In this document: in pieces, positions 1-8,102 of the stretch
How the letters are laid out: each line of letters begins with the position of its first letter
Numbering within the stretch: position 1 is the stretch's first letter
Source of the DNA: Pyrinomonadaceae bacterium
GTDB lineage: Bacteria > Acidobacteriota > Blastocatellia > Pyrinomonadales > Pyrinomonadaceae
NCBI GenBank assembly: GCA_023717565.1
Contig: JAMQPI010000195.1
Coordinates: 1 to 40,726 of the forward strand
Reading direction: 5' to 3'
Length of the DNA: 40,726 bases
The notes under the pieces: model-generated
What the model saw: only the letters and a program-made list of their open reading frames with translations
Database searches by the model: none
Told to the model about the DNA's origin: nothing
Program-made: the position numbers and the translations under genes

Positions 1-1
1 G

Positions 2-3000
2 ATGGCGGCCTCTGTTTTAATCACGCTAATCAGCTGTGGAACTGTTTTTTCGCAATCCTCAACGGGTAGCATTTCGGGCACCGTAACTGATCAGAACAAT
101 GCGGTGGTACTGGGCGCTACAGTTCTTGGAAAGAATACCGAGACGGGATTCGTGCGTTCGGCGGTAACGAATTCATCTGGCCTTTACCGCCTCACAGACA
201 TTCCATCCGGACCATCTGAAATAACGATCGCAGCGGCAAGCTTCAGGAAGCTTGAACGGGGCGGCATCACACTCGACGTCGGTCAGAACGCCATCGTCGA
301 TGCAGTTCTGCAGCCGGGCGAGATCGTGGACTCCGTTACCGTCAACGAGAACGCGTCGATGCTCAACTCCAGCACTGCCGAGGTGAGCACGCGCTTCGAC
401 AGCCGTCGCCTCTCTGAACTGCCGATCTCCCCGAACCGTAGTGTTTATAACGTACTTCTGTCCACACCGGGCGTCATCCAGCTGGCAACCGGCCAAGCGA
501 CTTTTAACCAAGTTCTGAGTTTTTCGGCAAATGGCGGACGAACTCGTTCGAACAACTTCATGCTCGACGGTCAGGACATGAACGACCCAACGTTCACCGG
601 CGCCGAGGTCGCTCTAAACAATCCGGATGCGATCCAGGAAGTCAGTATCATCACAAATCAATTCAGGGCTGAATACGGTCACAACGCGGCGTCGATCGTA
701 AATGTCGTGGGTAAATCGGGCACGAATAATTACCACGGCTCATTGTTCTGGTATCACAACAACGAGTATTTGAATGCGTGCAGTAACCTCGACAAGGTTG
801 CCACAGGTGCTCCGACCGGTTTCTGCAATAATGACGCCGCTAGTGACGCCAGAAAACGGGCCCCACTACGCAATGAGAATCAGATCGGCTTTACTTTCGG
901 CGGCCCGTTGACACTTCCGGTGTTTGGTGATGGGGGCGACCGATATGTTTGGAAAGGTACCGATAAAACTTTTATTTTTGGTGATTATCAGCGATGGTCG
1001 GATCGGTCTCTGGTGTCTGGTCCCACGATAAACGGAGCGCCGACCGCTGCCGGGCGAGCCTTATTGCAATCAGTCGTCGGCGATCGTCCTCAAGTTCAGG
1101 CTCTTCTGAGATCTGTGCCCGCAGGAATACCAAACGGCACATTCCAGCAATTTACGATTCTGGGGCAGCCACCTCGGAACGTGGAGCTCGGCGATTTCAC
1201 AGGCTCGTCGCAGTTTGTATTTGACGACCACCAGGGCTCGTTGAGACTTGATCACAGGTTTAACGAAAAGAATTTCTTCTACGCCCGCTACCGATTTGAT
1301 TCGCAGGACTCGTCCGGCGGCGGTCAGGTGACACCGCCCGGGCTGACAACGGTTAACGAATCGAGATCATCGGCTCTGGCAATCGTCCTAAACAGCGTTC
1401 TCACGAGTAGATCTTCGAATGAGGTCCGCTTCGCATGGCTACAATTCAGTTCGCGAGGCGATGCTGAGTTTCCGTTCTCAAAGACGATCCCGGCAATGAC
1501 GATCGTAGGCTTGGGGATGGTTCAATCGAACGCGGGTTCCCGGGCACTAGGCTTTTCTCCCGGTCTGCCCGGCTTTCGAGAGCATGACACCTATCAAATT
1601 ACTGATGCCTTTTCATATGTCACCGGCGCGCACAGTATGAAGTTTGGCGTTGAATTGCGCCGGACGGATGCCAGGCTTCTCGGGATTTTGAATACGAGGG
1701 GAACCTTGACGTATAGCACTCTCTCGAGTTTTGTGAACGATTCCGCCAATCCGGCTACCAAGAACTTCCTGCTGGCGGGCGGCGAGAGTGCAGGTTTTTA
1801 TCGCTGGCATGAGTTCTATGCCTTTGCTCAGGATGAATGGAGGATCCGGGATAGCTTGACCTTGACTCTTGGAGTTCGCTACGAGTATCCGGGTGACCCG
1901 TTAAGTTACTTGAGAGGACTAAATGGCCGGATCCTGGCTGCTAACGGCAACAACCCGCTATTCAAGCTGCTGGGCCCCCTTCCGGAAACCGATGCGAATA
2001 ATCTGATGCCGCGGATTGGCTTCAATTGGAATCCGCGCACGGGCAAAAAGGGGATCATCGGCTTTTTTACGGGAGGAGACAAGCTCGTGGTCAGTGGCGG
2101 TTATGCGCGAACCTATGACCCGATCTTTATGAATATCGTCGTGAATATGGGTGCCTCGTTTCCCTTCGTCGCAACTCCGCGAATGCCGACAACAAATGCT
2201 TTCTTAGCTGTCCGAGATACGACGGTGCCGGATTTGTCTCAGGCGAATCTTTTCACCAGATTTGTGCTTTCGGCAGACATTCGCTCTCCGGCGACAGATC
2301 AAATATCGATTGAGACACAGCGTGAGTTAACGAAGGATCTCGTAATGAAGATTGGGTACATAAGAACGCGAGGAACCGGATTGTTGCAAAGCATCGATGG
2401 AAATCCTTGCCTTCCGCTCCCTGCATGCACTCGCGTGAATCCCAATCTGGGAATAATCAACTTGTACACAAATGCTGCGAGCTCTACCTACGACGCTCTT
2501 CAGGCAAGTTTGACAAAGCGCTTGAGCCGTAATTTCAGTGCCGGCCTACATTACACATGGAGCACGCTCATAGACGATGTGACCGATGTCATTCCTGCTT
2601 CTACGTCGGAATTCTCCCGCTCGCAAAATTCCTTCGATCGTCGCGCTGACCGCGGCCGTTCGGGGTATGACCGCCCGCACCGGTTGACGGGGAACTTTGT
2701 GTATGAGCTTCCGTTCTATCAGCACCAAACCGGATCAACGGGCAAGTTTTTTGGCGGTTGGCAGCTTAATTCCTTCTTCACTTTTCAAAGCGGAGCACCC
2801 TTTACTGTTACGCTTGGTTCGGATCTTACGGGGTCCGGGAATCCGATTCGTCCGAATCTAAATACAAATTTGGATCTATCGAGCATGACGATCAGCGAAA
2901 TTTTGGCCGCCGGTGGCGCGAACCTTTTTCGAGGGCTTTCCCCGGGGCAGCGGGTAGGAAATGCAGGCCGAAATATTCTGCGGTCGGACGGCCTTAACCT

Positions 3001-3202
3001 GGTCGATTTTGGGATCATCAAAAACACACGCTTATCAGAAAATGTTCGGATCCAATTACGAGCCGATATGTTCAATGCCTTCAACTCTCGCAATTTCGGC
3101 ATTCCAAATGGCGCATTTAATTCAGGAGCCAATTTCTTTAATCAATGGGCGACCAACGGCGGTAACCGGCGAATTGTTTTAGGCGCGAGGTTGGCGTTCT
3201 AG
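2..3202 (+). CDS. TonB-dependent receptor, Oar-like, probably 5'-partial
   Basis: Outer-membrane beta-barrel protein of 1066 residues in this window. Residues about 4-18 are hydrophobic and end in a plausible signal-peptidase site, but no basic n-region precedes them, so the true start probably lies upstream of the window. A carboxypeptidase-regulatory-like beta domain follows (about 22-105, starting GSISGTVTDQ). Next come a plug domain (about 130-240, with the LDGQDMND element) and a long barrel ending in phenylalanine, as is usual for BAM substrates. This architecture is typical of the large Oar/TonB-receptor families expanded in Acidobacteriota. The substrate cannot be told. It is separated from the next gene by about 270 bases and is probably not part of the injection-system operon. 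Confidence 0.88.
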   Translation: MAASVLITLISCGTVFSQSSTGSISGTVTDQNNAVVLGATVLGKNTETGFVRSAVTNSSGLYRLTDIPSGPSEITIAAASFRKLERGGITLDVGQNAIVDAVLQPGEIVDSVTVNENASMLNSSTAEVSTRFDSRRLSELPISPNRSVYNVLLSTPGVIQLATGQATFNQVLSFSANGGRTRSNNFMLDGQDMNDPTFTGAEVALNNPDAIQEVSIITNQFRAEYGHNAASIVNVVGKSGTNNYHGSLFWYHNNEYLNACSNLDKVATGAPTGFCNNDAASDARKRAPLRNENQIGFTFGGPLTLPVFGDGGDRYVWKGTDKTFIFGDYQRWSDRSLVSGPTINGAPTAAGRALLQSVVGDRPQVQALLRSVPAGIPNGTFQQFTILGQPPRNVELGDFTGSSQFVFDDHQGSLRLDHRFNEKNFFYARYRFDSQDSSGGGQVTPPGLTTVNESRSSALAIVLNSVLTSRSSNEVRFAWLQFSSRGDAEFPFSKTIPAMTIVGLGMVQSNAGSRALGFSPGLPGFREHDTYQITDAFSYVTGAHSMKFGVELRRTDARLLGILNTRGTLTYSTLSSFVNDSANPATKNFLLAGGESAGFYRWHEFYAFAQDEWRIRDSLTLTLGVRYEYPGDPLSYLRGLNGRILAANGNNPLFKLLGPLPETDANNLMPRIGFNWNPRTGKKGIIGFFTGGDKLVVSGGYARTYDPIFMNIVVNMGASFPFVATPRMPTTNAFLAVRDTTVPDLSQANLFTRFVLSADIRSPATDQISIETQRELTKDLVMKIGYIRTRGTGLLQSIDGNPCLPLPACTRVNPNLGIINLYTNAASSTYDALQASLTKRLSRNFSAGLHYTWSTLIDDVTDVIPASTSEFSRSQNSFDRRADRGRSGYDRPHRLTGNFVYELPFYQHQTGSTGKFFGGWQLNSFFTFQSGAPFTVTLGSDLTGSGNPIRPNLNTNLDLSSMTISEILAAGGANLFRGLSPGQRVGNAGRNILRSDGLNLVDFGIIKNTRLSENVRIQLRADMFNAFNSRNFGIPNGAFNSGANFFNQWATNGGNRRIVLGARLAF

Positions 3203-3473
3203 CGTTCGGGCGGATTTCAAGTATTCCAGCAACCACTGAGCTTCCCACGCTGACTCTATGTACTGCTCGGCAAGACAGCGTAACAAGAGCTAGCATTGCA
3301 AGGACAAATTTATCCTACCAGCCATCCAACAGTCTTGAAAGTTCTTACATTGGTCCAGGCCCGAGTACCTGGACAAAAGTGACCTAGCTGCCCTCAAGAT
3401 CCTGGGCAAAACTGCATCGACAGAAGTGGCGTGAGAATTGCAGAGTCGGGCTCGAGCGAAGAGTTCTAATCCT
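3203..3473. other. Intergenic region upstream of the eCIS operon
   Basis: About 270 bases between the receptor stop codon and the first small gene of the operon. The operon promoter would be expected here. I see no convincing -35/-10 pair, no sigma-54 -24/-12 element and no terminator hairpin with a T-run. Confidence 0.5.
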
Positions 3474-3758
3474 ATGAGGGAGACGAGACGATCGCAGATT
3501 GCTCGGGCGATTCTGGAGTACATTCGTCAACATTTGGAAGCTCAGGATACGTTGGAAGGTATTACTCAATGGTGGTTGCCGGAGGAGATGCGAACGCGAA
3601 CCGTGTTAGTCAGCGACGCACTAACCGAACTCGTCGCCAAAGGATTAATGCTTGAGCACAAGGGCAAGGACGCACAACTGCATTATCGAGTCAACAAACG
3701 CAGGTTGAAAGAAATCGAGGAGTACATTCGAGAGAAATCGCCTGATCTACAATTCTGA
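3474..3758 (+). CDS. Small winged-helix-like protein (hypothetical)
   Basis: A 94-residue soluble protein if started at ATG 3474. An upstream in-frame ATG at 3438 would add 12 residues that look unstructured. The pattern is helix (QIARAILEYIRQHL), a WWLPEE segment, helix (VSDALTELVAKGLM), a probable beta-wing (HKGKDAQLHYRVN) and a charged C-terminal helix. This resembles a winged-helix fold, so DNA binding or a protein-protein contact is possible. It lies 76 bases upstream of the ATPase and reads the same way, so it is probably the first gene of the eCIS operon. Function is not recognised; a role as a local regulator is only inference. Confidence 0.6.
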   Translation: MRETRRSQIARAILEYIRQHLEAQDTLEGITQWWLPEEMRTRTVLVSDALTELVAKGLMLEHKGKDAQLHYRVNKRRLKEIEEYIREKSPDLQF

Positions 3759-3834
3759 CCACCTCCGATCCAGGGATTGTATCCCGACTCCTTACGTCAA
3801 CAGTCTCAAAGACTTAACCGTATCAACGGAATCA

Positions 3835-6060
3835 ATGACCAGCACGTCGGTCGCAAAAGAAATCGGCGCCTCAACTTACGCTCACAATTGGAAATACTTG
3901 TGTGGTGAGTTAAGCCGTCTGGATCTACTTATACGTCTGCAACTCTTGCGACAGGGCGACAAGCAACCAGCCAGTCCATTGGATCAATTTAGAGGACTGG
4001 TGCTGTTCGAGACCGAAATATACCCACTGCTGAACTCCAGCGACGGCGACTCTGCGAAACCCGAAGACATTGGAGGTTCCGAATATCAGGAACTAACTGA
4101 AACGCTCGGGCAACTGGAAACGGAAATCCGAGAACGTCGCGCGAGGATGGCGGAAGATGGCACCTACGTTCCACTCGCTCACCTGGCTCACGCTTTTCAA
4201 CTCTCAAAATTTGAACAGGACTGCCTGCTCATCACTCTCGCGCCGGAATTGAATCACAAATACGAGAAGCTTTACGCGTACCTTCACGACGATGTGACGC
4301 GGAAGAAACCGAGCGTCGATCTCGTGATGAGTTTGCTCCTTCGCGGTACCGACGAGAGGTGGGCGGCGAGAGCCGCGTTCGACCCGGGGGCTTCCTTGTT
4401 TAGATTCCGATTATTGCGAATGCATGACGGTGTCGACGGTGCTCGCCCGTTGATATCCCGCTTTCTGGCGCTCGACGATCGCATGGTTAGTTTTCTTCTT
4501 GGAAGCCTGGACGTTGATGCGCGAATCGAGAGTGCGATCAAGTATTTCAGTCCTCAGGAAACAGTGCCCAAACTGCCGCCGGAACAAGAGTCAATCCGAA
4601 ATGCTGTTCACTCCCACATCCACGGTGGAAACAAACAGAACTTCATCATTTGTTGTCACGGAAGTTATGGCGCCGGCAAGAAGACCTTTGCACGAAATCT
4701 CGCCAATGACCTGGGCTTGCCTCTGATCATCGCCGACGTGTCGAAGATGCTGGAAGGTCCATTTGAAGAGACGATCTGGCTGCTCGGCCGAGAAGCGTTG
4801 CTCCAGTCGTCGCTGTTGTGTCTAGAAAATCTTGATGCTCTCTTGACGGAAGAGGCGACAGCAAAGTCGAGACTTGAAGCGCTGCTCGAGATGTCGCGAG
4901 CGTGTTCGTGGTTAGTCTTTTTGTGCAGCACTCGTCAGGCCAATCTACATCGGTTGTTACAGCAATCGCGCTCGGTCGATCTGCCTTTTCCAATTCCGGA
5001 CGCCGGCGCGCGAAAACAAGTCTGGAAGACCCTGCTGGCTGAATTTGGCGAGACAACAACTAACCTCGACTTCGGCTCACTCGCCAGCAAGTTTCGCTTT
5101 ACCACCGGACAAATCAAGGACGCTCTCGGCGTAGCGCACAATCTCGCCCAGTTACGCACCCCACCCGACAACGAGATCGGGATGAAAGATCTCGAGGCGG
5201 CCTGCCGTTCTCAATCAAATCACAAACTCGGCACCCTCGCGCGAAAAGTAACCCCGGTGCATTCATGGGGCGACATTGTACTGCCCGAGAATTTACTGCA
5301 GCAATTGCGTGAAATCTGCCAGCGAGTTGTTCACCGTTCTCGAGTGCTCGGCGACTGGGGTTTTGGTCGCAAACTGTCACTCGGAAAAGGAATCAATGCT
5401 CTCTTTGCCGGACCTTCGGGTACCGGCAAGACAATGGCTACCGAGATTCTCGCAAGCGAACTCGGGATCGACCTCTACAAGATTGATCTCTCCGGCGTGG
5501 TCAGCAAATACATCGGCGAAACCGAAAAGAACCTGGATCGCGTGTTTGAAGCAGCGGAAGACGCAAACGCAATCCTGTTTTTCGACGAAGCTGATTCTCT
5601 CTTCGGCAAACGCTCTGAAGTCCGCGACTCTCACGATCGGTATGCAAACATCGAAATCTCGTACCTCCTGCAAAAGATGGAAGAGTATGAAGGTCTCGCG
5701 ATCCTGGCTACCAATCTCAAGGCCAACCTCGACGAATCGTTCACGCGCAGACTGGCGTTTACTGTTCATTTTCCGTTCCCCGATCACGCAAGCCGACGGT
5801 TGATCTGGGAAAAAATCTGGCCCGCGGAAGTGGTGCTGGATAACGAGGTGGATCTCGATTGCCTCTCGAGGCAATTCAAACTCAGTGGTGGAAACATCAA
5901 GAACGTTGCACTCGCTGCCGCGTTTCTGGCAGCCGAGGATGAGACGCCGGTCACGGTCGCACATCTGCTGCATGCAACCGGACGCGAGTATCAGAAACTT
6001 GGAAAGCCACTCAGCCCGGATCAGATGGTGCTCAATGCCTATGAAGAGGTGCCGGCGTGA
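3835..6060 (+). CDS. AAA+ ATPase of contractile injection system (Afp15-like)
   Basis: 741-residue tandem AAA+ protein, the ATPase found in nearly all eCIS loci and thought to act in particle assembly. The C-terminal AAA domain is intact: Walker A GPSGTGKT at 526-533, Walker B LFFDEAD around 582-587, and downstream arginines in the ESFTRRL segment. The first AAA domain (about 270-400) is degenerate: it keeps GSYGAGKKT at 276-284, but its Walker B reads LCLENLD and lacks the acidic DE pair. The N-terminal 220 residues are helical and match the usual eCIS ATPase layout. The stop codon overlaps the GTG start of the next gene (GTGA, 6057-6060), indicating translational coupling with the first DUF4157 gene. 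Placing the ATPase at the front of the operon differs from Afp, where it is near the end. Confidence 0.93.
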   Translation: MTSTSVAKEIGASTYAHNWKYLCGELSRLDLLIRLQLLRQGDKQPASPLDQFRGLVLFETEIYPLLNSSDGDSAKPEDIGGSEYQELTETLGQLETEIRERRARMAEDGTYVPLAHLAHAFQLSKFEQDCLLITLAPELNHKYEKLYAYLHDDVTRKKPSVDLVMSLLLRGTDERWAARAAFDPGASLFRFRLLRMHDGVDGARPLISRFLALDDRMVSFLLGSLDVDARIESAIKYFSPQETVPKLPPEQESIRNAVHSHIHGGNKQNFIICCHGSYGAGKKTFARNLANDLGLPLIIADVSKMLEGPFEETIWLLGREALLQSSLLCLENLDALLTEEATAKSRLEALLEMSRACSWLVFLCSTRQANLHRLLQQSRSVDLPFPIPDAGARKQVWKTLLAEFGETTTNLDFGSLASKFRFTTGQIKDALGVAHNLAQLRTPPDNEIGMKDLEAACRSQSNHKLGTLARKVTPVHSWGDIVLPENLLQQLREICQRVVHRSRVLGDWGFGRKLSLGKGINALFAGPSGTGKTMATEILASELGIDLYKIDLSGVVSKYIGETEKNLDRVFEAAEDANAILFFDEADSLFGKRSEVRDSHDRYANIEISYLLQKMEEYEGLAILATNLKANLDESFTRRLAFTVHFPFPDHASRRLIWEKIWPAEVVLDNEVDLDCLSRQFKLSGGNIKNVALAAAFLAAEDETPVTVAHLLHATGREYQKLGKPLSPDQMVLNAYEEVPA

Positions 6061-7430
6061 GCAGACACCACCGCCGATTGAAGAAAAAGGCTCAACAAGA
6101 AAGCTCGATCAAACATCAGCCGAAGCAACGCACCCTCATGAAACAAATGACCAACGCGGGATTGCCGAGTCGAATGTTTGAAGCAGGTAACGCAGCCATC
6201 AGCCATCTGCTGCATGAGGTGAGCGGTGGCAGTCCCCTGGAACCGGCCATACGCAAAGATATGGAAGAAGCGTTCGATACCAATTTCAGTGAAGTACGCA
6301 TTCACGATGACCCGGTAACGGAAGAAAAAGCCGCTGCGGTCAACGCTGAAGCATTCACCCAGGATGATCACATCTACCTTGGAGAAGGCGCGCCGTCACT
6401 GCAGAGTTCAGACGGCAGGAAGCTTCTGGCCCATGAATTGGCGCATGTCGTACAAAAACGGCAGGCAGGCGGGCAGCAATCCAGCGGAATTAATCAACCC
6501 GGCGACGGTTTTGAGGTTGAGGCAGATCGCGCCGCGGCTTCGGCCGCCGCGGGTCGCCCGGTTCACCTGACAAGTTCAGGAGCGCCCCCGGTAGTGCAGC
6601 GTCAGAGCAGTGGCGGCCTGGTGGAGAACCTGGTGGATAAGGCCCTGACGAGCGGGATCAGTCTTACCCAGGACGGCTGGGCCGTAGGCGGCGTAACGCT
6701 CAACGATCTGAAAAAGGCCGGGAAGGCCGCTGAGATGAGTGGCGAAGTACTTGAGAGGGTTGCCAAAGGCAACTTTAGAGAGGCCCTGGACCTTGTCAAC
6801 CCGAAAGATGCCGACGAAGAGAAGAGACTGCTTGAAAAGTTTCGCAAACTCAAAGAAAAAATGGACGCGGTAAAAGACGAGGGTGAACGCAAACGTGACC
6901 AGGAAGAAAAAACCGCCAGGCACGACGAAGCGGTGCGCGAAGGCACGAAAAGGCTTGGAGTGAAAAAGCGCGAGCCCAAATCGGAACTGATCGACCCTGA
7001 CAGTGATACGCGTTTCACAATGGGAGCAACCACGCCGTATGTCGTCGACGATTTCAATCTGGAAAAGGCGGATCTGAAACCGGCGCACAAAAGAAAACTG
7101 AATGAGGTTGCCAGTCGAGCCAGCTCCAACCCCAACGCAGAAATTGAGATCGTCGGCCATGCAGATACAACTGGTAAGCTCGCCTTCAATAAGACTCTGT
7201 CAGAAAACCGCGCCAACGCGGTTCGCGACTACCTGATCTCGCAGGGAGTAGAACCCGGAAAAATCAAACTAGTGAGCGGAAAAGGAAACGAAGAACCGTT
7301 GATTCCCGAAAAGACGGACGCCGATCGCGCGCGCAATCGCCGCGTGGAAATTAGATATTGGGCGGGCGCGGTCGAGAAAAAGAGGAAGACTTATGGCTTC
7401 GGTCTCGGAAAGCTAAAGCTTGATCTCTAG
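6057..7430 (+). CDS. DUF4157 protein with C-terminal OmpA-like domain (candidate eCIS cargo 1)
   Basis: 457 residues from a GTG start that overlaps the ATPase stop. The N-terminus is lysine/arginine rich. It carries a shortened version of the motif shared by its paralogues (AGNAAISHLL, about 43-52), then a DUF4157 domain (about 60-140) with HELAH at 126-130, followed by NQPGDGFEVEAD at 147-158. Residues about 255-305 are highly charged and probably coiled coil. Residues about 332-436 are OmpA/MotB-like: GHADTTG at 368-374 and ARNRRVEI at 426-433 are peptidoglycan-binding signature segments. No signal peptide is visible, so it would be made in the cytoplasm, as expected for particle cargo or a cell-wall anchor of the particle. 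DUF4157 proteins are a known marker of eCIS-associated toxins. A toxic activity for this C-terminus is not evident; binding to cell wall is the safer reading. Confidence 0.85.
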   Translation: MSRHHRRLKKKAQQESSIKHQPKQRTLMKQMTNAGLPSRMFEAGNAAISHLLHEVSGGSPLEPAIRKDMEEAFDTNFSEVRIHDDPVTEEKAAAVNAEAFTQDDHIYLGEGAPSLQSSDGRKLLAHELAHVVQKRQAGGQQSSGINQPGDGFEVEADRAAASAAAGRPVHLTSSGAPPVVQRQSSGGLVENLVDKALTSGISLTQDGWAVGGVTLNDLKKAGKAAEMSGEVLERVAKGNFREALDLVNPKDADEEKRLLEKFRKLKEKMDAVKDEGERKRDQEEKTARHDEAVREGTKRLGVKKREPKSELIDPDSDTRFTMGATTPYVVDDFNLEKADLKPAHKRKLNEVASRASSNPNAEIEIVGHADTTGKLAFNKTLSENRANAVRDYLISQGVEPGKIKLVSGKGNEEPLIPEKTDADRARNRRVEIRYWAGAVEKKRKTYGFGLGKLKLDL

Positions 7431-7448
7431 AGGTGTTTAAAGAAGACC

Positions 7449-8102
7449 ATGCAACGGCTGCCAATCTCATTACCGGTGCTTCCTTCTCCCGCGGTCGAGT
7501 CGCGTAGTGCAGAGATTCTGCGTGGACTGGTTTATACGCACAACCGCGCCAATGCCAATACTGCCGAACTACACAAGACGAGTGTGACAGTTGCGGCGCT
7601 CATCGATCTCCTGGTCGAGCGCGGCATTGTTGGTGGCGATGAACTAAACGAACGACGCAAAGAACTCGCAGAGGAATTGAAACGAGATTACGTAAGCCGC
7701 GGCATGGCGGTCGCGATGCAGGACTTCGACGTCAGCAAGTATGAATTCAAGGGCGGCGCTGAAATCGACTGCGAGAGTCGACTTCATCTCTGTAAGGCCG
7801 CCTGTTGTCGGTTGCCGTTCGCGCTTTCGAAACACGACGTGCAGGAAGGCGTGGTGAAGTGGGACCTGGGCCAGCCATACATGAACGCTCGCGATGACGA
7901 CGGTTACTGCGTGCACCTGAACAAGGAAACATCTAAATGCACTGTTTACAACCAGCGACCGGTTCCCTGTCGCGGTTACGACTGTCGCAAAGACGAGCGC
8001 GTCTGGATCGATTTCGAAGACAGAGTGATCAATCCGAGTGTGGCTGATCCAAATTGGCCGCATAGTCTTGAGAGTGAAACCGTAGAGGCTTCGCATGGCT
8101 GA
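7449..8102 (+). CDS. YkgJ-family cysteine cluster protein 1
   Basis: 217 residues. The family signature is clear: C-x6-C-x3-CC in the first block (CESRLHLCKAACC) and C-x9-C-x9-C-x4-C in the second (from CVHLNKETSKC to CRGYDC). YkgJ-type proteins (CxxxCxxCC family) bind Zn or an Fe-S centre; their biochemical role is poorly known. The N-terminal about 80 residues hold helices (SVTVAALIDLLVERGIVGG) that recur in the second YkgJ copy at 14412. The last 8 bases overlap the start of the next DUF4157 gene, so the two are translationally coupled. A metal- or cluster-related maturation role for the neighbouring cargo is inference. Confidence 0.85.
   Translation: MQRLPISLPVLPSPAVESRSAEILRGLVYTHNRANANTAELHKTSVTVAALIDLLVERGIVGGDELNERRKELAEELKRDYVSRGMAVAMQDFDVSKYEFKGGAEIDCESRLHLCKAACCRLPFALSKHDVQEGVVKWDLGQPYMNARDDDGYCVHLNKETSKCTVYNQRPVPCRGYDCRKDERVWIDFEDRVINPSVADPNWPHSLESETVEASHG

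Noticed and set aside
3773-3785. Hairpin GGGAT-TGT-ATCCC upstream of the ATPase gene
   Set aside because: Short 5-base stem with no T-run; not enough for a terminator and too small for a confident operator.
5377-5973. Minus-strand frame of 198 residues opposite the ATPase
   Set aside because: It is antisense to the AAA2 domain, a conserved stretch whose codon pattern produces antisense frames.
6576-7216. Two long minus-strand open frames (194 and 204 residues) inside cargo gene 1
   Set aside because: Their translations are low-complexity mirror products (runs of S/F/V) of the charged coiled-coil and OmpA regions; the plus-strand gene has clear domains.
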